DNA of 16,027 bases. It comes from Bacillota bacterium (GTDB taxonomy: Bacteria > Bacillota > Clostridia > Acetivibrionales > DSM-1351). Shown one piece after another: positions 13,061 to 16,027 of the stretch. The position numbers and the translations under genes were made by a program. The DNA lies in assembly GCA_023431385.1 (NCBI GenBank), contig JAEYWA010000113.1, positions 1-16,027 on the forward strand, given 5' to 3'. A model generated the notes under the pieces. That model saw only the letters and a list, made by a program, of their open reading frames with translations. It did no database searches and was not told the origin of the DNA. Within the stretch, counting starts at the first letter, position 1. The number at the start of each line of letters is the position of its first letter.

Positions 13061-13120
13061 CCATTCATTTATATCATTATATGTCGACTAAGAAACTACT
13101 TTACGTATAAAATATTTACG

Positions 13121-13600
13121 TTATTTATGATAAGTCTCATTCTTCATGATCTTAAATGCCCTATAGACCTGTTCCAGAAGAATTAATCTTGCGAGCTGAT
13201 GAGGAAATGTCATTTTTGACAGGCATATCCTGTAATTGGCGGCCCTTATAAGACTTTGATCAAGTCCGAGAGAGCCGCCTATAATAAATGTTATATGTGA
13301 ATTTCCGGATAACATTGTATTCTCAAGTTTGACAGCAAAGCCCTCCGAAGTTGTCTGTTCTCCCACTAGGTCAAGCAATATAATGTAGCTGCTTTCTTTA
13401 ACCTTTTTTAACAATCTTTCAGCCTCACGCGCCTTAACCTGCGCTTCCTGAGCCGGGCTCAGGCTATCAGGTGCCTGTTCATCATCTACTTCAATTATTT
13501 CTACATCTGCAAAGCGGGAGAGTCTCTTAATGTACTCAGAAATCCCCTCTTTCAGATAGCGTTCCTTCAGCTTGCCTACTGCAGCAATTGTTATTCTCAT
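13121..13600 (-). CDS. rlmH: 23S rRNA (pseudouridine-1915 N3) methyltransferase
   Basis: SPOUT-class dimeric enzyme that methylates pseudouridine 1915 of 23S rRNA in helix 69 on the assembled ribosome, using S-adenosylmethionine. With the start at 13600 it has 159 residues, exactly the family length. The frame extends 8 codons further up, but GGAGAG lies 5 nt before 13600. Family marks are the N-terminus MRITIAAVGKLKERYLKEGI, the SAM-knot FIIGGSLGLD (105-114) and the C-terminus MTFPHQLARLILLEQVYRAF ending in NETYHK. It is last in the minus-strand block murA, walJ, rlmH. In Bacillus walJ and rlmH are near neighbours too, with an htrA-type protease between them that is absent here. Confidence 0.96.
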   Translation of the reverse strand: MRITIAAVGKLKERYLKEGISEYIKRLSRFADVEIIEVDDEQAPDSLSPAQEAQVKAREAERLLKKVKESSYIILLDLVGEQTTSEGFAVKLENTMLSGNSHITFIIGGSLGLDQSLIRAANYRICLSKMTFPHQLARLILLEQVYRAFKIMKNETYHK

Positions 13601-13675
13601 AGTTTCTCTCCATGCTGAGAACATTTAGCTCCCATTAATATAAATTCCGTCTATTTTAGCCTTTTCGTTCAACAC

Positions 13676-13704
13676 GTAAAAAAGGAACCCCGTACAGGCC
13701 CCTT
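13676..13704 (-). terminator. Intrinsic terminator after walJ-like gene
   Basis: On the minus strand AAGGGGCC (13704-13697) pairs with GGTTCCTT (13689-13682), including two G-U pairs, around a 7-nt loop, and runs into TTTTT. It lies 40 nt after the walJ-like stop, so rlmH probably has its own promoter or depends on read-through. Confidence 0.65.
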
Positions 13705-13743
13705 GAATCATTAAAGATAATTCTTGTGTTTGCTATAAAAACT

Positions 13744-14535
13744 TTATACAATCTTAACCTTTCCTACTCTGTCTCTGCTTGCCACTTCCAGTAGAACATC
13801 TTCACCCACTGCTATTTTCTTTTCTGTAAGGGCGTTGAAGGTTGTCTGATACGCAAGCTCAGGGAAATTGTTCTCATGGCTTAAGTGACCCAGTATAAAG
13901 TTCCTGCAGCCCTTTTCAGCCAGATAGGCAATCACCTTAGCCGCCATCTCATTTGACAAGTGCCCGTGGTCTCCCATGATTCTTTTTTTAAGAGACCAGG
14001 GATATGGGCCTACTCGCAGCATTTCTACGTCGTGATTCGATTCAAGGAGCAGCAGGTCATTACCTTCTATATTTGCCAACAATTCTTTATTCATGTGGCC
14101 AATATCTGTAGCTGTAGTAATTCGTTTCCCCCCGGCTATAAAATTGTACCCCACGGGCTCCACTGCATCATGTGGAATTGAAAAGGGTCTTACACATATA
14201 TCCCCAATTTCAAATTCTTCTCCGGTACAAAAACTAACCCTGTTTTCAAGCTTAACAGGACCCAGGCCATGCTCCATAGCACACCACGTGGCTTCGTTGG
14301 CATATATTGGAATATTTTGCTTCCTGGAAATTATACCTGCTCCCCTTACGTGATCTACGTGTTCATGGGAAATTAATATAGCGCTTAACTCTGCCGGATT
14401 TTCTCCGATAGAGCAAAGCGCCTCCAATATCCTTTTTCCGCTTAAACCGGCGTCTATAAGAAGTTTTGTTTTTTCTGTCCCAATAAAAAGTGCATTTCCG
14501 CTACTTCCACTAAACAAACTGCAAAATTTAATCAT
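13744..14535 (-). CDS. walJ: WalJ/YycJ-like metallo-beta-lactamase-fold hydrolase
   Basis: A cytosolic protein of 263 residues with the metallo-beta-lactamase fold. It opens with MIKFCSLFSGSSGNALFIG, the hallmark of the YycJ/WalJ family, and carries the metal-binding SHEHVDH (His57, His59, Asp61, His62). Further metal ligands lie in IPHDAVEPVGY, TATDIGH and the late LGHLSHENN. WalJ relatives have DNA 5'-3' exonuclease activity and have been linked to DNA repair and coordination of cell division with replication; this exact role here is inference. ATG follows GGAGC at 4 nt. The WalKR two-component genes that accompany walJ in Bacillus are not in the window; murA stands upstream instead. Confidence 0.9.
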   Translation of the reverse strand: MIKFCSLFSGSSGNALFIGTEKTKLLIDAGLSGKRILEALCSIGENPAELSAILISHEHVDHVRGAGIISRKQNIPIYANEATWCAMEHGLGPVKLENRVSFCTGEEFEIGDICVRPFSIPHDAVEPVGYNFIAGGKRITTATDIGHMNKELLANIEGNDLLLLESNHDVEMLRVGPYPWSLKKRIMGDHGHLSNEMAAKVIAYLAEKGCRNFILGHLSHENNFPELAYQTTFNALTEKKIAVGEDVLLEVASRDRVGKVKIV

Positions 14536-14570
14536 TTAAGCTCCATTTCTACTTCGTGCAAAATGAATTT

Positions 14571-14589
14571 GCCCAAATCATAAATGGGC
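14571..14589 (-). terminator. Weak hairpin between murA and walJ-like gene
   Basis: On the minus strand GCCCA (14589-14585) pairs with TGGGC (14575-14571) around a 9-nt loop, followed by AAATTCATTTTG. The short stem and interrupted T-run make this a weak candidate; read-through from murA into walJ is plausible. Confidence 0.35.
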
Positions 14590-14719
14590 TTAAATTTAAT
14601 TTATCGCACGTGCCATTTATTTTAATGACTATGTATTTAACATTATGCCTAAAAATGCTATCAATAATTGTTCCTTGGCCTTACATGAAGTATTTAATAC
14701 TTTACATAAGCACATAATC

Positions 14720-15985
14720 TCAGTCCTCTGTCGAAATCCTTCCTATGTCTGCTCCAAGAAGATTAAGCTTATGAACAAAATTCTCATAGCCTCTGTCTAT
14801 ATATTTAATATTACTAATTTCCGTTTTTCCCTTGGCAACCAGTCCGGCAAGAACCATTGCAGCTCCAGCACGCAAATCGGTAGCCTTTACAGGAGCACCA
14901 GACAGGACCGCTCCCCCATCTATTACTGCGATTCTACCTTCTACCTTAATCCTTGCACCCATTCGTTTAAATTCATCAACATATTGAAATCTGGAATCCC
15001 AGACACCTTCTGTTATGGTGCTTACACCCTCCGCCATGTTCAGCAGAACTGTTATTTGAGGCTGAAGGTCGGTTGGGAAGCCAGGATAAGGTAATGTCAT
15101 GATATTAACATTTTTTACTTTGTTCCCGCCGATAACTCTTATAAAATCTTCATCCTCTTTTACTGTTACGCCCATTTCAATCAGCTTGGCAGTCAGTGAC
15201 TCCATATGTTTTGGAATAATGTTTTTTACAGTCACATCGCCTTTTGATACTGCTGCAGCAATCATAAAGGTACCTGCTTCGATCATATCCGGAATAATTG
15301 TATGCGTTCCGCCGCCCTTCATATGATCAACGCCTTTTATCTTTATAACGTCAGTTCCTGCTCCCCTGATATTTGCTCCCATTGCATTGAGAAAATTAGC
15401 AACATCAACAACATGGGGTTCCTTGGCTGCATTTTCTATAACAGTCTGTCCATTGGCCTTTACAGCCGCCAGCATAAGATTTATTGTAGCTCCTACACTC
15501 ACAACATCCAAGTAAATCTGCGCACCTTTCATCTGAGATGCATCAATTTTTACTATACCGTGCTCTATAGCAACATGGGCTCCCATGGCCTCGAAACCTT
15601 TAATATGCTGGTCAATAGGTCTAAATCCAAAATCACATCCACCTGGAAGTGATACTTCTGCTTTTCCGAATCTGGCAATCAATGCTCCTAACAAATAATA
15701 TGAAGCTCTCATACTTTTAACAAGCTCATAGGGTGCTTGCCAGCAATTAACCTCTCGTGTGTCACAAATTACGGTATTGTCGTCTTCCTTCGTTATACTA
15801 GCGCCTAGTTTAGTGAGAATATCCAATAAAACTTTAACATCTTTTATATCAGGAACATTTTCTATTCTGCTAATACCATTTATTATTAACGCTGCGGGTA
15901 ATACAGCAACTGCAGCATTCTTCGCTCCGCTAATGGTAACTTCTCCGTTCAGGGGACATGGCCCGTTAATTAAGAACTTATCCAA
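14720..15985 (-). CDS. murA: UDP-N-acetylglucosamine 1-carboxyvinyltransferase
   Basis: Cytosolic enzyme that transfers enolpyruvate from phosphoenolpyruvate to UDP-GlcNAc, the first committed step of peptidoglycan synthesis and the target of fosfomycin. The protein has 421 residues, as usual. Key residues are visible: GAKNA (Lys22), SMRAS (Arg93), LPGGCDFGFRP (catalytic Cys117, so the fosfomycin-sensitive Cys form), FPTDLQPQ (Asp306) and DRGYENFVHKLNLLGADI near the end. The start is TTG at 15985: an in-frame TAA lies three codons upstream, and no ATG lies nearby that keeps the N-terminal MDKFLINGPCPLNGEV. AAAAGGG is only 1 nt from this TTG, an unusually tight placing. Firmicutes often carry two murA genes; which one this is cannot be told. 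Confidence 0.96.
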   Translation of the reverse strand: MDKFLINGPCPLNGEVTISGAKNAAVAVLPAALIINGISRIENVPDIKDVKVLLDILTKLGASITKEDDNTVICDTREVNCWQAPYELVKSMRASYYLLGALIARFGKAEVSLPGGCDFGFRPIDQHIKGFEAMGAHVAIEHGIVKIDASQMKGAQIYLDVVSVGATINLMLAAVKANGQTVIENAAKEPHVVDVANFLNAMGANIRGAGTDVIKIKGVDHMKGGGTHTIIPDMIEAGTFMIAAAVSKGDVTVKNIIPKHMESLTAKLIEMGVTVKEDEDFIRVIGGNKVKNVNIMTLPYPGFPTDLQPQITVLLNMAEGVSTITEGVWDSRFQYVDEFKRMGARIKVEGRIAVIDGGAVLSGAPVKATDLRAGAAMVLAGLVAKGKTEISNIKYIDRGYENFVHKLNLLGADIGRISTED

Positions 15986-16027
15986 ACCCTTTTACACCAA
16001 CCTTTTGTATAAACTGTAAATGTTTTG

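Noticed and set aside
14645..15652. Plus-strand frames of 75-149 codons across murA
   Set aside because: They are antisense to an intact, full-length murA and show no protein-family features.
1..16027. CRISPR array or defence system
   Set aside because: No regularly spaced identical repeats and no Cas, toxin-antitoxin, restriction or retron-like genes were seen. The only mobile-element signals are the intron end and the dead recombinase.

Overview
The window reads as chromosomal DNA of a low-GC, motile, Gram-positive anaerobe of the Clostridia. The evidence is AT-rich spacers, strong AGGAGG-type ribosome binding sites, a lipoteichoic-acid-synthase-type enzyme, a single-copy style rlmH/walJ/murA region, and a chemoreceptor behind a sigma-D (motility) promoter. 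A Ruminiclostridium-like cellulolytic clostridium would fit, but this is inference; no gene here fixes the genus.

Left part (1 to about 3330): a worn accessory stretch lying between two tRNA genes on the minus strand, tRNA-Thr(UGU) and tRNA-Val(UAC). Each has a clear promoter and its own intrinsic terminator. The first 125 bases are the 5' end of a group IIC intron, also on the minus strand, placed directly behind the tRNA-Thr terminator as that intron class prefers. Between the tRNAs are three small VOC (glyoxalase-fold) genes, one apparently beginning at a non-standard ATT codon. There is also a decayed tyrosine recombinase with several frameshifts and nonsense codons, one of them at the catalytic arginine, and at least one unidentified decayed reading frame. 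This looks like the remains of a tRNA-associated element.

Middle part (3550 to 11000): deoD (purine nucleoside phosphorylase) and a large membrane-anchored LTA-synthase/sulfatase-family enzyme, both on plus, with a long hairpin and a good promoter between them. A strong shared terminator follows. Then on minus come arcA (arginine deiminase), a membrane-anchored alpha/beta hydrolase and a MATE transporter. The MATE gene lies upstream of the hydrolase and may be co-transcribed with it.

Right part (11000 to 16027): a soluble chemoreceptor with a C-terminal CZB zinc-binding domain on plus, preceded by a close match to a sigma-D promoter and an unusually long leader of about 285 nt. It converges on a minus-strand housekeeping block of rlmH, walJ-like metallo-beta-lactamase-fold nuclease and murA (transcribed murA, then walJ, then rlmH).

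No CRISPR array, intact transposase, rRNA or defence system was seen. The points most worth checking are the group IIC intron insertion, the sigma-D promoter with its unexplained leader, the decayed element between the tRNAs, and the ATT start of the first VOC gene.
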